Shown: positions 1 through 9,269 of the stretch, piece after piece
Layout of the letters: the number at the start of each line of letters is the position of its first letter
Numbering within the stretch: position 1 is the stretch's first letter
From: Planotetraspora silvatica
Lineage (GTDB): Bacteria > Actinomycetota > Actinomycetes > Streptosporangiales > Streptosporangiaceae
Length of the DNA stretch: 59,123 nucleotides
Direction of reading: 5' to 3'
Assembly (NCBI RefSeq): GCF_016863315.1
Contig: NZ_BOOQ01000043.1
Coordinates: 1-59,123, forward strand
Position numbers and translations under genes: made by a program
Notes under the pieces: model-generated
Databases searched by the model: none
What the model saw: only the letters and a program-made list of their open reading frames with translations
What the model was told of the DNA's origin: nothing

Positions 1-100
1 GCTAGCGTTGCCCAGTCAGAACGGACAAAGCTGACAAAATAGTGCGAGAAATGATGATTTAGCTTGGTGACGGGCCGGATCCCCTTGTTACCGTCATGCC

Positions 101-1120
101 GTGCTCACCCCCGAAACCACCGAGTTCATCGCCGGGCTGCCCAAGGCCGAGCTGCACGTCCACCACGTCGGCGCCGCCTCCCCCCGGATCGTCGCCGAGC
201 TGGCCGCGCGCCACGAAGGGTCGACGTCCGTTCCCGCCGACCCCGCGCTACTCGAGACGTTCTACGACTTCCGCGACTTCGCGCACTTCATCGAGATCTA
301 TCTGGCCGTCGTGGACCTCATCAGGGAGCCGGACGACCTCTGGGCCCTGATCCATGGGGTCGGCCGCGACCTGGCCGGTCAGCGGGTGCGCTACGCCGAG
401 CTGACCGTCACGCCCTACACGCACCTGCTGCGCGGCTTCGCGGACGCCGAGTTCTGCGAGATCATCGAGGACGCGCGCCACCGCGTCGAGGCCGACTTCG
501 GCACGACCCTGCGCTGGTGCTTCGACATCCCCAGCGAGTACGGCGTGGCCGGCGCCGACCGGACGTTGTCGGTCGCCCTCGACCAGCGGCCCGAGGGCCT
601 GGTCTCCTTCGGCCTCGGCGGACCGGAGATCGGCGTGCCGCGCGGCATGTTCACCTCTCACTTCGCCGCCGCCAGGGCGGCCGGCCTGCACTCCGTGCCG
701 CACGCCGGAGAGAGCACCGGCGCGGAGACGGTCTGGGACGCCATCCGCGAGTTGGGCGCCGAGCGGATCGGCCACGGTGTGCACAGCGTCGAGGACCCCG
801 CCCTGCTGGAGCACCTGGCGACCCACGGCATCACGCTGGAGGTCTGCCCGACCTCCAACATCCGCACCCGCGTCGTCCCCAGCATGGCCGACCACCCCCT
901 GCCCGAGCTGGTCAAGGCGGGCGTGCCCGTCACGATCAACTCCGATGATCCGCCGATGTTCGGCACGACCCTCAACCAGGAGTACGCGGTCGCCGCAGAG
1001 TTGCTCGATCTCGACCGGGACGGGATCGCCGACCTGGCACGGTCGGCCGTCCGGGCCTCCTTCCTCGCGCCCGAGGGGAAGTCCGCCCTCATCGCCGAGA
1101 TCGACGCGTACGCGGGGTAA
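101..1120 (+). CDS. add: adenosine deaminase
   Basis: A 339-residue member of the adenosine/AMP deaminase family (metal-dependent amidohydrolase fold), expected to convert adenosine to inosine in the cytoplasm for purine salvage. Visible motifs are the N-terminal metal site LHVHHVG (residues 18-24), HAGE (201-204), GHGVHS (224-229), VCPTSN (248-253) and SDDPPMFGT (281-289). The usual first motif is LHxHLDG; here the Leu-Asp after the second His is His-Val, a variant I believe occurs in a subset of actinobacterial enzymes. The GTG at 101 is used because the protein starts to match the family a few residues later; no clear Shine-Dalgarno lies upstream, so the transcript may be leaderless. It converges on the UTRA gene, one base apart. 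Confidence 0.9.
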   Translation: MLTPETTEFIAGLPKAELHVHHVGAASPRIVAELAARHEGSTSVPADPALLETFYDFRDFAHFIEIYLAVVDLIREPDDLWALIHGVGRDLAGQRVRYAELTVTPYTHLLRGFADAEFCEIIEDARHRVEADFGTTLRWCFDIPSEYGVAGADRTLSVALDQRPEGLVSFGLGGPEIGVPRGMFTSHFAAARAAGLHSVPHAGESTGAETVWDAIRELGAERIGHGVHSVEDPALLEHLATHGITLEVCPTSNIRTRVVPSMADHPLPELVKAGVPVTINSDDPPMFGTTLNQEYAVAAELLDLDRDGIADLARSAVRASFLAPEGKSALIAEIDAYAG

Positions 1121-1720
1121 TCAGAACTCGTCGGCGCCGGTCACCTGGACGATGGGGAAGACGTGGCGGGACGCGGCGCAGATGGTCTCCAGGACATGGA
1201 TCGGCACGTCGTCGGCGGAGTAGCCGGCACGCACGATCTGCACGACCCACTCTCCGCGCTCGAGATCCAGGACGGCGGCCTCCACCTCCGTGGGAGGCCG
1301 CGCGGTCAACTGCTCCTCGGCCCGGCCGAAGCGGTGGCCCAGCGCCTCGATCCCCGCCTGCAGGCTCGGCCGTACGAAGCCCGGCTCGCAGAGCGGGGTC
1401 CCGCCGAAGACGTCGAGCCGGAAGTAGCTCGTCGCGACCCGGACCGGCACGTCGTCGGCCAGCATCATCTTGCGCCGGGCCAGGATCTCGGCTCCGGGCT
1501 CGACGCGCAGGGCCAGGGCGATGTGCTCGGAGGCCGGCTCCGGTCCCACGTACAACATGCGCCGGTCGGCCCGGATCCCCTGCCACCCGGCCTCGGTCAT
1601 GAACAGGGACGCCGAGCCGCGCACCGCCGGTTCGGTGGGCAGGGCACGCCGGACGACGACACGCGGGCGGTCCTTTCCGCTGGTGACGGGAGTCGTCCCG
1701 CCTCGTACCCGCTCGTCCAC
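1121..1720 (-). CDS. UTRA-domain protein lacking the GntR DNA-binding domain
   Basis: About 199 residues that match the effector-binding UTRA domain of GntR/HutC-type regulators (for example the segment around ILARRKMMLADDVPVRVATS, and PIHVLETICAASRHVFPI near the C-terminus). The usual N-terminal winged helix of about 70 residues is absent: an in-frame stop (1763-1765) lies only 14 codons upstream of the chosen start. The GTG at 1718-1720 is preferred because GGAG lies 11 bases upstream of it; the longer frame opens with an unsupported GTG at 1741. It is either a genuine stand-alone ligand sensor or the 3' remnant of a regulator. It lies between the adenosine deaminase gene and the ssrA terminator. 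Confidence 0.7.
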   Translation of the reverse strand: MDERVRGGTTPVTSGKDRPRVVVRRALPTEPAVRGSASLFMTEAGWQGIRADRRMLYVGPEPASEHIALALRVEPGAEILARRKMMLADDVPVRVATSYFRLDVFGGTPLCEPGFVRPSLQAGIEALGHRFGRAEEQLTARPPTEVEAAVLDLERGEWVVQIVRAGYSADDVPIHVLETICAASRHVFPIVQVTGADEF

Positions 1721-1820
1721 AGCCGCTTGGTCTCCTTCCACCCGTTCACCACCACAGCGACTCTAACCAGCGACCGGGGCGGCCTGACGCGAGGCCATGA
1801 GACCCCTCAGAAACGATCAA

Positions 1821-1860
1821 AGGGCGGCCGGTCCGGCGATGTCGCCGAACCGACCGCCCT
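1821..1860 (-). terminator. terminator of the tmRNA gene
   Basis: On the minus strand AGGGCGGTCGGTTCGGCG and CGCCGGACCGGCCGCCCT form an 18-bp stem with G-U pairs around the loop ACAT, followed by TTTGATCGTTTC. It sits 33 bases beyond the tmRNA 3' end. Confidence 0.75.
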
Positions 1861-1893
1861 CAAGCGATCCGTACGTCAGGAAAGACGTACACG

Positions 1894-2276
1894 TGGAGGT
1901 GGCGGGAATCGAACCCGCGTCCTTCAACACCAAGACAAGGCTTCTCCGGGCGCAGCCTGTTGCGATTTTCTCAGCCCCGGCAATCTCACAGGCGAGTCGC
2001 CGACGGGCTCAGTCACTGTTTGTTTTCCCGCTCGACCCCGTGACCGGGTCGGTCGGTTGAGCCTCCTAGCGATGTCAGCTCCGGGCCGGAGGCCCTCCCG
2101 GGCTGACAGAGGTCACTCGCTGCTTAGGCGGCGAGAGCCAGGGAACCCTGGCTAGCCTCAGTGCGCATGTTATTGGCACTTATTGGTTTGCGGTCACAGT
2201 GTTAACGAGGTTATGTCCGCAGTCCTCGGCCCGCTTCCCTTGACTTGCAATGCCGAAGTCGAAACCGGTCACCCCC
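1894..2276 (-). ncRNA. ssrA: tmRNA (SsrA)
   Basis: The 5' end begins GGGGGTGACCGGTTTCGAC, the hallmark tmRNA start. The 3' end has a T-arm-like GGTTCGATTCCCGCC and closes with CCACCTCCA. The 5' GGGGGUG pairs fully with 3' CACCUCC to give the acceptor stem, which fixes the ends at about 2276 and 1894; CCA is not encoded (CGT follows the discriminator A). The tag reading frame runs from a GCC resume codon at 2177 to TAA at 2124 and encodes ANNMRTEASQGSLALAA, ending in the expected LALAA degradation signal. With SmpB, encoded 2.2 kb away on the same strand, it rescues stalled ribosomes. Confidence 0.95.
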
Positions 2277-2569
2277 TGTTGAGTTGTCAATCCCCAGCTC
2301 AAGGAGCCAGGAATGGAACCCTACATTCTCAACGTTCGCGGCGCGAACCGAATTCCAGCCGGTACGGCGAAGCCCCCGGGGACGCGGCATAGCACGCGCC
2401 CCCGGGGGCCGACCGGCAGGGTCGAGCCGGTCCGGACGGAAGGGCTCCCCCCGAGATGGAGCCCTGATCTCATCACGGTGACCGGGACCGCAACCCCCCA
2501 AGCGGTGCCCAGTCACCTAGGAAGACGCAGTGAGCGCCCCCGATGGTTGCCTCTGGTGCGGAAGTTTTT
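2277..2569. other. intergenic region between PBP-like gene and ssrA
   Basis: No credible gene. It contains a long GC hairpin at 2372-2409 (GCCCCCGGGG pairing with CCCCGGGGGC, continued by CGCG/CGCG) without a T-tract. The ssrA promoter must lie here on the minus strand; a TTGACA occurs only 9 bases before the mature 5' end, so either the primary transcript starts further upstream and is processed, or this hexamer is coincidental. Confidence 0.4.
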
Positions 2570-4492
2570 TCAGGTCTGTGAATCGACCGGCGCGTTGGTC
2601 TGCGGGTCGCTCTGTTTCTGCAGGTAGCGGAAGAAGTCCCCGGCGATGACGGCGGACGTCGTCGCGTCTGCGCTGTGGGAGAGCACGGCCACGGCCACGT
2701 CGCCCTGATAGCCGACGAACCACGACAGGTTGGTGCGCTTCTTCTTCACCACCTGCGTCACCTCAGACGCCACACCATGCACAGGCTCACCTCGGGCCGC
2801 GGCACCGCGGGCCGTGCCATGCGTGACGCCCAGCCGCATCAGGGTCCGCAGCGTCTCGACCCTGGCGGGGTCGAGCACCTGCGGCGCCGGCGGGACCGTC
2901 GGGGGCGCCTCGGCCGAGGCGTCCGGCGTGGAGGGTGAGGTGACGAGCACGGGGGGCCGCCAGGTGCCGGAATCGACCGCCGCCGCGACCAGCGCCATCG
3001 ACAGGGGGCTCACCTGGACGCTCCGGCCGGCGATCATCTTGGCCACGGCGGCATCGGTCGCCGCCTCCGGAATGGACCCGGTGAAGGTCTTGAGCGGGAG
3101 GCCCCAGTCTCCGCCGATGCCGAACTTCGACGCGCTCTCGGCGATGGCGGCCCCGTCGACCCGCCGGGCCAGGGAGGCCAGCGCGGTCACGCATCCCTGG
3201 GCGAAGTCTCCCGAGAACGTGGGTGTCACGGCCCCCAGCAGTCCGGGCTGGGTGAATCGCGCGCCGCCGACCGTTCGGTCGGCGCTGCAGGGCAGCCTCT
3301 GCGACGGTTTGAGGCCGCCCTTGAGGAGCGCGTCGGAGGCGACGATGGAGAACGCCGTTCCTGGCGGGTACTTCCCGGCGAGGGCGTCCTTCTCCTGGTT
3401 GAGCTGGTTCGTGGAGACCGCGAGGACCTCACCCGTGGTCGCGTTGACGGCGACGAGCGCGGCCGGTCGGGAACCGGCCACCGCACCGTCACCGGCGTGC
3501 TGGACGCGGCTGTCGATCGTGGTCCTGACGGACTCGTTCTTGCGCCCGGGCCAGGCCTTGAGCTCCTTGACCTGATCAGACGTGGCGGTGTCCAGGATGA
3601 CGACGCGGGTCTCCGTCGAGCCGGTCAGCTGGTCCTGGTAGGCCTTCTGGAGCCCGTCTCTGCCCACGGTGTCGCCCGCCCGCTGCGGCCCGCCGAGCTG
3701 CTGCTCGGCCTCCGGCGTGATCGCCGCGACGCGGCCCACTATCTGGACGGGCGACTTCGGGGCGACCGGCGGGGTGTCCGGCTGGATCTCAAGGTCCTTG
3801 ATCGCCGCCAGCTTGGCCTGGATGCTGGCGTACTTGGTGCCGCCGAAGGTGGCGAGCGGGACGAATTCCCGCGGCGGCGAGGAGAGGATCCGGCTCAGCA
3901 GGCGGTCCTGGGCGAAGCCGGTGACCTTCGAGAGCTGGTCGCACAGCCGGCCCGGGTCCTTGACCTTCGCGGGGTAGACCCCGGCCACGTAGAGCTTCGT
4001 CTCCTCCTGGAGCGGGTTGCCCTGGTTGTCGAGGACGGGCTTGCGGCCTTCGGGCACCGTCGCCACAGCGAGGCGCTGCCCCGCGTGGAGATCCGGGTGG
4101 ATGATGCTCGGCGACCAGCGGACCTTCCATACGCCGTCCACCAGGTGCATCGGCAGGGCGCCGTCGTACTCCCACAGAGGGTTGTTCTCCCCCAGGTCGA
4201 CCTGGGCGTGGAACTCGGCCTTGGCGTCGTCGCCGGTGCGCTGGATGCCGGTCAGCGAGAACCGGATCGAGGCGGCGTCGAGTTGTACCTCGAAGTTCTG
4301 CAGAGCGCTCCGCACGGTCGCCGGATCGCCGTCGACCCGCTGAGCGGCGTCGGCGTAGTCGCCGGTCTGCCAGCCGACCAGGAAACCTCGGACGGCCTCG
4401 TGCGGTGACGGCTCCTCGAAGCATCCGGTGAGCATCGGCGCCACCAGGCCGATCGCCAGCGCGGCGCGCAGGACTCTCGCGTGCACGGACAC
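2570..4492 (-). CDS. penicillin-binding-protein-like lipoprotein with degenerate transpeptidase motifs
   Basis: 640 residues. The signal peptide ends in the lipobox LTGC (Cys24). An NTF2-like N-terminal domain follows (about 30-130), then a PBP dimerisation-like middle region and a class B transpeptidase-like domain (about 340-620). The fold signature is present (AALVAVNATTGEVLAVS, YPPG, SWFVGY), but each catalytic motif is changed: SxxK reads TAFS (379-382), SxN reads GCV (433-435) and KTG is replaced by VAS (574-576). It should therefore be an exported, membrane-anchored pseudo-enzyme, perhaps a scaffold or peptidoglycan-binding protein. GTG start, 3 bases after the smpB stop, with GAGGGGG as ribosome site, so probably co-transcribed with smpB. 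Confidence 0.85.
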   Translation of the reverse strand: MSVHARVLRAALAIGLVAPMLTGCFEEPSPHEAVRGFLVGWQTGDYADAAQRVDGDPATVRSALQNFEVQLDAASIRFSLTGIQRTGDDAKAEFHAQVDLGENNPLWEYDGALPMHLVDGVWKVRWSPSIIHPDLHAGQRLAVATVPEGRKPVLDNQGNPLQEETKLYVAGVYPAKVKDPGRLCDQLSKVTGFAQDRLLSRILSSPPREFVPLATFGGTKYASIQAKLAAIKDLEIQPDTPPVAPKSPVQIVGRVAAITPEAEQQLGGPQRAGDTVGRDGLQKAYQDQLTGSTETRVVILDTATSDQVKELKAWPGRKNESVRTTIDSRVQHAGDGAVAGSRPAALVAVNATTGEVLAVSTNQLNQEKDALAGKYPPGTAFSIVASDALLKGGLKPSQRLPCSADRTVGGARFTQPGLLGAVTPTFSGDFAQGCVTALASLARRVDGAAIAESASKFGIGGDWGLPLKTFTGSIPEAATDAAVAKMIAGRSVQVSPLSMALVAAAVDSGTWRPPVLVTSPSTPDASAEAPPTVPPAPQVLDPARVETLRTLMRLGVTHGTARGAAARGEPVHGVASEVTQVVKKKRTNLSWFVGYQGDVAVAVLSHSADATTSAVIAGDFFRYLQKQSDPQTNAPVDSQT

Positions 4493-4495
4493 GGC

Positions 4496-4978
4496 CTAGC
4501 GGCCCCCTCGGCGACGGACCGCGGTGGACATGGCGCGAGCCATGTCCCGGTTCGCCTGCTTCTCCATCAGGGTCTGCCGTTTGTCGTAGTCCTTCTTACC
4601 CCGGGCGACGCCGATTTCGATCTTGGCCTTCCCGTCCTTGAAGTACATCGCGAGCGGGATCAGGGTCAGGCCGCGCTCCTTGAGGGTGGCGCTGATCTTG
4701 CTGATCTCCTTGCCGTGAAGCAGCAGCTTGCGCGTGCGTCGTGAGGCATGGTTGGTCCACGTGCCCTGGCTGTACTCCGGGATGTACACGTTGATCAGCC
4801 ACGCCTCGCCGTTCTCCACCGAGGCGTAACCGTCGGTGAGGTTGGCCTTGCCCGCGCGGAGGGATTTCACCTCGGTGCCGGTCAGGACCAGCCCGGCCTC
4901 GTAGGTGTCCTCGATGAAGTACTCGTGCCGGGCACGCTTGTTCTGGGCGATCAGTTTTCGCCCGATCTCACGTGGCAT
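4496..4978 (-). CDS. smpB: SsrA-binding protein SmpB
   Basis: 160 residues, full length for the family. It binds tmRNA and delivers it to stalled ribosomes. Recognisable blocks include [37 protein letters not shown] and the basic C-terminal helix after [14 protein letters not shown], which enters the mRNA channel. The ATG at 4978 has only weak ribosome-site potential (AGGCTCCCTGT); TAGGCT just upstream could serve as the -10 of a leaderless transcript. It lies downstream of ftsEX and upstream of the PBP-like gene; the common actinobacterial order prfB-ftsE-ftsX-smpB-ssrA is preserved. Confidence 0.95.
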   Translation of the reverse strand: MPREIGRKLIAQNKRARHEYFIEDTYEAGLVLTGTEVKSLRAGKANLTDGYASVENGEAWLINVYIPEYSQGTWTNHASRRTRKLLLHGKEISKISATLKERGLTLIPLAMYFKDGKAKIEIGVARGKKDYDKRQTLMEKQANRDMARAMSTAVRRRGGR

Positions 4979-5047
4979 ACAGGGAGCCTACCGTTGACGC
5001 GGGGGGCGGAAACGACGTGCGCGTACGCTCGGGAGACCGCCCACCGG

Positions 5048-5947
5048 TCACACGCGCAGGTAACGACGGAGCGTGACGAACGAGGCGAGCACACAGATCA
5101 CCACGCCGACGGCCATGGTGAACGTGATCACACCCGCGACCGTGTTCCATCCGAGGGGGATGGCCATGTAGGTCTGGATTCCCTCGAACAACAAGATCTT
5201 GGTGACGATCAGCAGGACCGCGGCGAACACGCCGCCGATGAGGCCCGCGATCACACCCTCCATCACGAACGGCAACTGGATGTAGATGTTCGAGGCGCCG
5301 ACCAGCCGCATGATGCCGGTCTCCCGGCGCCGGTTGTACGCCGACAATCGGACCGTGTTGCCGATCAGCAGTGTCGCCGCGAACACCATCAGGATGGCCA
5401 CACCCAGGGCCATGTTCCTCAGCTTGCCCAGGAACCCGAAGTAGGTGTCGAGGATCTCGCGCTGGTTGACGATGTTGGACACGCCCGCCTGTCCCGTGAT
5501 GCTCTCGGTCACGGCGGTGGCGTTGTTGGGGTCCTTGAGCTTGACGCGGAAGGACTCCGGCAGGTCGTCGGGCTGAACGACCGACAGCAGCAGGCTGTTG
5601 CCCTGCTGCGCCTGGAAGTTCTTGTACGCCTGCGCCTGGTCCTCGAAGTCGACCCGCTCGACCTCGGGCATGCCCCCGATCGTCTGCTTCAGGGCCGCCT
5701 TCTGCTCGTCGGTGAGCGGGGGCTTGTTCTTGCAGGACGGGAAGACGTCGTCCTTCTTGCACAAGAAGACCGACAGCTCGACCTTGTCGGTCCAGTAGCT
5801 GGTCATGGACGAGACCTGAGAGTTGATCATCAGTCCGATGCCGAGCAGTGCCATGCCGACCGCGACGGTCACGATGACGGCGATCGTCATCGTGAGGTTA
5901 CGGCGAAGGCCGATCCAGACCTCGGAGAAGATGAAGTTGGCCCGCAT
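5048..5947 (-). CDS. ftsX: cell division protein FtsX
   Basis: 299 residues, the membrane partner of FtsE. A first transmembrane helix follows MRANFIFSEVWIGLRRN (about 20-42). A large extracytoplasmic loop comes next (about 45-170), containing an unusual CKKDDVFPSCKN segment with two cysteines. Three more helices fill the C-terminal half (about 175-295). The FtsEX complex couples ATP hydrolysis to activation of peptidoglycan hydrolases, in actinobacteria RipC-like enzymes. The start lies 14 bases after the ftsE stop, with AGGAG just upstream, so ftsE and ftsX form one operon. Confidence 0.95.
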   Translation of the reverse strand: MRANFIFSEVWIGLRRNLTMTIAVIVTVAVGMALLGIGLMINSQVSSMTSYWTDKVELSVFLCKKDDVFPSCKNKPPLTDEQKAALKQTIGGMPEVERVDFEDQAQAYKNFQAQQGNSLLLSVVQPDDLPESFRVKLKDPNNATAVTESITGQAGVSNIVNQREILDTYFGFLGKLRNMALGVAILMVFAATLLIGNTVRLSAYNRRRETGIMRLVGASNIYIQLPFVMEGVIAGLIGGVFAAVLLIVTKILLFEGIQTYMAIPLGWNTVAGVITFTMAVGVVICVLASFVTLRRYLRV

Positions 5948-5961
5948 GCTCCCAGTTACTC

Positions 5962-6651
5962 CTAATACGCCTGACCGTAGACGCCACGCGACTGGTCACG
6001 GACGATCTTTCCGTCCTCCAGCTCGACCACGCGCTTGCGCATGGAGTCGACGATGGCGGCATCGTGTGTGGCCATGAGGACGGTGGTGCCGGTCCTGTTG
6101 ATGCGGTCGAGCACCTTCATGATGCCGATGCTCGTCGCGGGGTCGATGTTTCCAGTGGGCTCGTCCGCCAGAAGGATCATGGGCCGGTTGACGAAGGCGC
6201 GCGCCATGGCGACACGCTGCTGCTCGCCACCGGAGAGCTCGTCAGGCATGCGATGCGCCTTGCCCTCCAGCCCGACCAGCTCGATGACCTCCGGCACCAC
6301 CTTGCGGATGAACCGCCGCGGCTTGCCGATGACCTCCAGCGCGAACGCCACGTTCTCATAGACGTTCTTGTTGGGCAGCAACCGGAAGTCCTGGAAGACG
6401 CATCCGATGCGGCGCCGCAGGTGGGGAACCTTGAAGTTGGACAGCCGGGAGAGGTCCTTGCCGGCGACATGGATCGCCCCGGAGTTGGGCCGCTCCTCCT
6501 TGAGGACCAGGCGAAGGAAGGTGGACTTCCCTGATCCGGAGGGACCGACCAGGAACACGAACTCGCCTTTGTCGACGTCCACGCTCACGTGGTCGAGGGC
6601 AGGCCGGTTTTGGTTCGTGTAGACCTTGGTGACATTATCGAAATGGATCAC
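5962..6651 (-). CDS. ftsE: cell division ATP-binding protein FtsE
   Basis: 229-residue ABC ATPase starting [11 protein letters not shown]. It carries Walker [10 protein letters not shown], the Q-loop VFQDFRLLP, the signature [14 protein letters not shown], Walker [11 protein letters not shown] and the switch His in MATHDAA. The GTG at 6651 is chosen because the FtsE alignment begins there; an open frame continues upstream to 6912 but its residues look non-coding. No strong ribosome site is seen; a TAGACT hexamer lies 19 bases upstream. Confidence 0.95.
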   Translation of the reverse strand: MIHFDNVTKVYTNQNRPALDHVSVDVDKGEFVFLVGPSGSGKSTFLRLVLKEERPNSGAIHVAGKDLSRLSNFKVPHLRRRIGCVFQDFRLLPNKNVYENVAFALEVIGKPRRFIRKVVPEVIELVGLEGKAHRMPDELSGGEQQRVAMARAFVNRPMILLADEPTGNIDPATSIGIMKVLDRINRTGTTVLMATHDAAIVDSMRKRVVELEDGKIVRDQSRGVYGQAY

Positions 6652-6826
6652 AGGCGCATCACGGCAAGCCAGTCTAGGGGGCGGGGACATCCAGCGCGGA
6701 GGGCGACCGTAAGTTCCGATCGACGTTCCGGTTGGCCGTACCTCAGTGTAGGGGTAACACTGGCATGGAACGTCCATAACGGAAACAAAACGATTAGGCC
6801 TTGGGTCATGGGACGGTAAGGGTGTT

Positions 6827-7015
6827 ATGAGCTGCGAACATTTGATCTGCGCGGCCTGCGCGGGCCCTGTGGTAGAGGGCCGGTGCCCCGTCTGCCGCGA
6901 AGGACGCGCCAAACTTCACCATCACGGGTTCATGGGTCTTCCGCCCGTGCTCATCGCACTGGCCATCCTGCTCGCCGTCGCTCTGCTGGCCCTGTCACAC
7001 ATCAGCGGGTACTAG
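6827..7015 (+). CDS. small membrane protein with paired CxxC motifs
   Basis: 62 residues. The N-terminal half has cysteines spaced like a zinc ribbon (CEHLICAAC ... CPVC), then a HHH patch, then one hydrophobic helix (about 38-57) near the C-terminus. The ATG is preceded by TAAGGGTGTT. It is transcribed divergently from ftsE and converges on prfB, whose stop lies 5 bases away. Function unknown; a small metal-binding membrane protein is the most that can be said. Confidence 0.7.
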   Translation: MSCEHLICAACAGPVVEGRCPVCREGRAKLHHHGFMGLPPVLIALAILLAVALLALSHISGY

Positions 7016-7020
7016 ACCGC

Positions 7021-8130
7021 TCACTGCGCCTCCTGGCGGCGCATCCACCGGATCTCGCCCTCGATGAACTCGTCGAGGTCGCCGTCCAGGACGGCGGTCG
7101 GGTTCCCCGCCTCGACGCCGGAGCGCAGGTCCTTGACGATCTGGTAGGGGTGCAGCACGTAGTTGCGGATCTGGGTGCCCCAGGAGGTGGTGGACTCGCC
7201 GCGCAGCTCGTTCATCGCGGCCGCCTCCTCCTGGCGCTTGCGCTCCAGCAGTTTGGCGGACAGGACGGTCATCGCGGAGGCCCTGTTCTGCAACTGGGAC
7301 CGCTCGTTCTGGCAGGACACCACGATGCCGGTCGGCAGGTGGGTGATCCGGACGGCGGAGTCGGTGGTGTTCACGCCCTGGCCGCCGGGCCCGGACGACC
7401 GGTAGACGTCGATGCGCAGATCGTCTTCGTTGATGTCGATGTGGTCGGTCTGTTCCACGACCGGGACCACGTCCACGCCGGCGAAGGAGGTCTGGCGGCG
7501 GCCCTGGTTGTCGAACGGGCTGATCCGGACCAGACGGTGGGTCCCGTGCTCACCCCGGAGCGTGCCGTACGCGTAGGGCGTCTTGATCACGAATGTGGCC
7601 GACTTGATGCCGGCCTCCTCGGCGTAGGAGGTGTCGTAGACCTCGGTCGAGTATCCGTGGCGCTCGGCCCACCGCAGGTACATGCGCAGGAGCATCTGCG
7701 CCCAGTCGGCCGCGTCGACGCCGCCCGCCTGGGAGTTGATCGTGACGAGCGCCTCCCGCGAGTCGAACTCGCCCGCCAGCAGGGTGCGCACCTCGAGCGC
7801 GCCGACGTCGGACTTGAGCGAGCCCAGCTCCTTCTCCGCCTCCGCGAGCGCGTCCTCGTCGCCCTCTTCGGCCGCCAGTTCGAACAGGACCGGCAGGTCC
7901 TCCAGGCGGCGGGCCAGGCCCTCGACGCGATTGATCTCGCTCTGCAGATGGGACAGCTTGCTGGTCACCTTCTGCGCCTGCTCGGGGTCGTTCCACAGAT
8001 CAGGCGCGGCAGCCTGCGCCTCCAGGTCGGCGACCTGCTTGCGCAGGGAATCGAGGTCGAGCACGTCCTGGATGCCCCGGAGGGTGCCGGTAAGCTCGCT
8101 GATCTCTTCGGCTGGATCGATGACTGCCAC
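7021..8130 (-). CDS. prfB: peptide chain release factor 2
   Basis: 369 residues. Recognises UGA/UAA stop codons and triggers peptide release. The tripeptide anticodon SPF is in [10 protein letters not shown] and the catalytic GGQ in [17 protein letters not shown]. The reading frame is continuous: no programmed +1 frameshift site as in Escherichia coli is present. The GTG at 8130 matches the usual actinobacterial N-terminus ([10 protein letters not shown]); an upstream GGAG is too close for a normal ribosome site. TACCCT ends 8 bases before the GTG, so a leaderless mRNA is plausible. Confidence 0.95.
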   Translation of the reverse strand: MAVIDPAEEISELTGTLRGIQDVLDLDSLRKQVADLEAQAAAPDLWNDPEQAQKVTSKLSHLQSEINRVEGLARRLEDLPVLFELAAEEGDEDALAEAEKELGSLKSDVGALEVRTLLAGEFDSREALVTINSQAGGVDAADWAQMLLRMYLRWAERHGYSTEVYDTSYAEEAGIKSATFVIKTPYAYGTLRGEHGTHRLVRISPFDNQGRRQTSFAGVDVVPVVEQTDHIDINEDDLRIDVYRSSGPGGQGVNTTDSAVRITHLPTGIVVSCQNERSQLQNRASAMTVLSAKLLERKRQEEAAAMNELRGESTTSWGTQIRNYVLHPYQIVKDLRSGVEAGNPTAVLDGDLDEFIEGEIRWMRRQEAQ

Positions 8131-8213
8131 GTCTCCAAAGGGTACGCGAACGCGAGACCCTGTCGGGTCTCGCACCTCGGCTAGCATGTGGATCCTTGTA
8201 TTAGGAGGCTGGC

Positions 8214-9260
8214 GTGAACGGGGTCGTCCGGAGTGCGCTCGTCGTGGCGCTCCTCGCCGGTACGGCTGCCGCCTGCACCGGCCCGGCGCCGGCCGCGCCG
8301 TCGGCGAGCCCTGCCGCCGCCACGTCGAGCGCTCCCGTGCCGAGTCCCAGCCACAGCCCCGAACCGCAGGCCGTGACGGTCCCGGAGGCCGAGAAGGCCT
8401 TCAGCGGGTTCCTCGCCACCGACGACGTCCTCAGGGCGGCGGGCGCGGACAGATGGACGCTCTCACTCGCCCGTGACGGCCAGCGCCCCATCACCGCGGC
8501 CCAGATCCACTCGTACGGCGCCAAGCCGCCCCACTACACCTGGGCGCATCCCGCCGTCTTCGTGCCCCGGCAGAGCGCCGGAGCCGGCCTCCAGTGGTTC
8601 GCCGCGACGGCCGAGCGCCGGAACTCGACGGGTGACGTCCGCACGGCCGTGTTCGCCTTCACACGGCCCAGCGCGGCCTCCCGCTGGCAGAACAGCTTCG
8701 AGTCCCTGGTCTACCCCGGCGACGAGCCGCCGAAGATCTCCGTGGACGCTGAGGGCTATGCGACGTCGCTCGCCACCCGTGACCAGAGCGTCGCGATCAG
8801 TCCCAACCTGATGGGCCCCCTGCACGCCACGGTCGCCGAGGAGGGACAGGACGGCTACGCCTCGGGCCTCATCGCGCCGGGCCCGCAGACGACCGGCTTC
8901 TCCGCCGTGATCAAGGCCGACAAGCAGAAGGCGCTGAAGAACGGCCTGAACTACAACTCCCTCTTCGCGATAGCGGCGACCTACCCGAGCTTCGCCCTGC
9001 GGACGGGCGACGGAGGCGCGCTGATGTTCTACACGCTGATCCGCACGTCCACGTGGACGCCGGAGCTCGAGTTCGCCAAGGGGCGCCCGGTGCCCATCCC
9101 CCCGGCGGCTCGCTGGACGCTGCAGAACCCGGTCATCTGGGACGAGAGGCGGATCGAGGAGACGCAGCAGTACGTGAGCGCGGTGCCGCCCAAGACGTCC
9201 ACCGCGCCCGCTCGTGTCATCGCCTACGACAACTTCGTCACCAGGGCCTCCGCCACCTGA
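8214..9260 (+). CDS. lipoprotein of unknown function
   Basis: 348 residues. A short signal peptide ends in the lipobox-like TAAAC (Cys21). A Pro/Ala/Ser-rich linker (about 22-50) follows, then a soluble domain of about 290 residues. The domain has no motif I recognise; it resembles uncharacterised surface lipoproteins of Streptomyces and relatives. The GTG start is supported by a near-perfect AGGAGG six bases upstream (8204-8209), and TAGCAT at 8181-8186 could be the -10 of its promoter. It is divergent from prfB and converges on the glutamate dehydrogenase gene, nine bases away. Confidence 0.8.
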   Translation: MNGVVRSALVVALLAGTAAACTGPAPAAPSASPAAATSSAPVPSPSHSPEPQAVTVPEAEKAFSGFLATDDVLRAAGADRWTLSLARDGQRPITAAQIHSYGAKPPHYTWAHPAVFVPRQSAGAGLQWFAATAERRNSTGDVRTAVFAFTRPSAASRWQNSFESLVYPGDEPPKISVDAEGYATSLATRDQSVAISPNLMGPLHATVAEEGQDGYASGLIAPGPQTTGFSAVIKADKQKALKNGLNYNSLFAIAATYPSFALRTGDGGALMFYTLIRTSTWTPELEFAKGRPVPIPPAARWTLQNPVIWDERRIEETQQYVSAVPPKTSTAPARVIAYDNFVTRASAT

Positions 9261-9269
9261 TCCCGGGTC

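Noticed and set aside
8128-8187. Programmed frameshift or longer N-terminus in prfB
   Set aside because: The frame is continuous from the GTG at 8130 and has no slippery site; the upstream residues do not match RF2.
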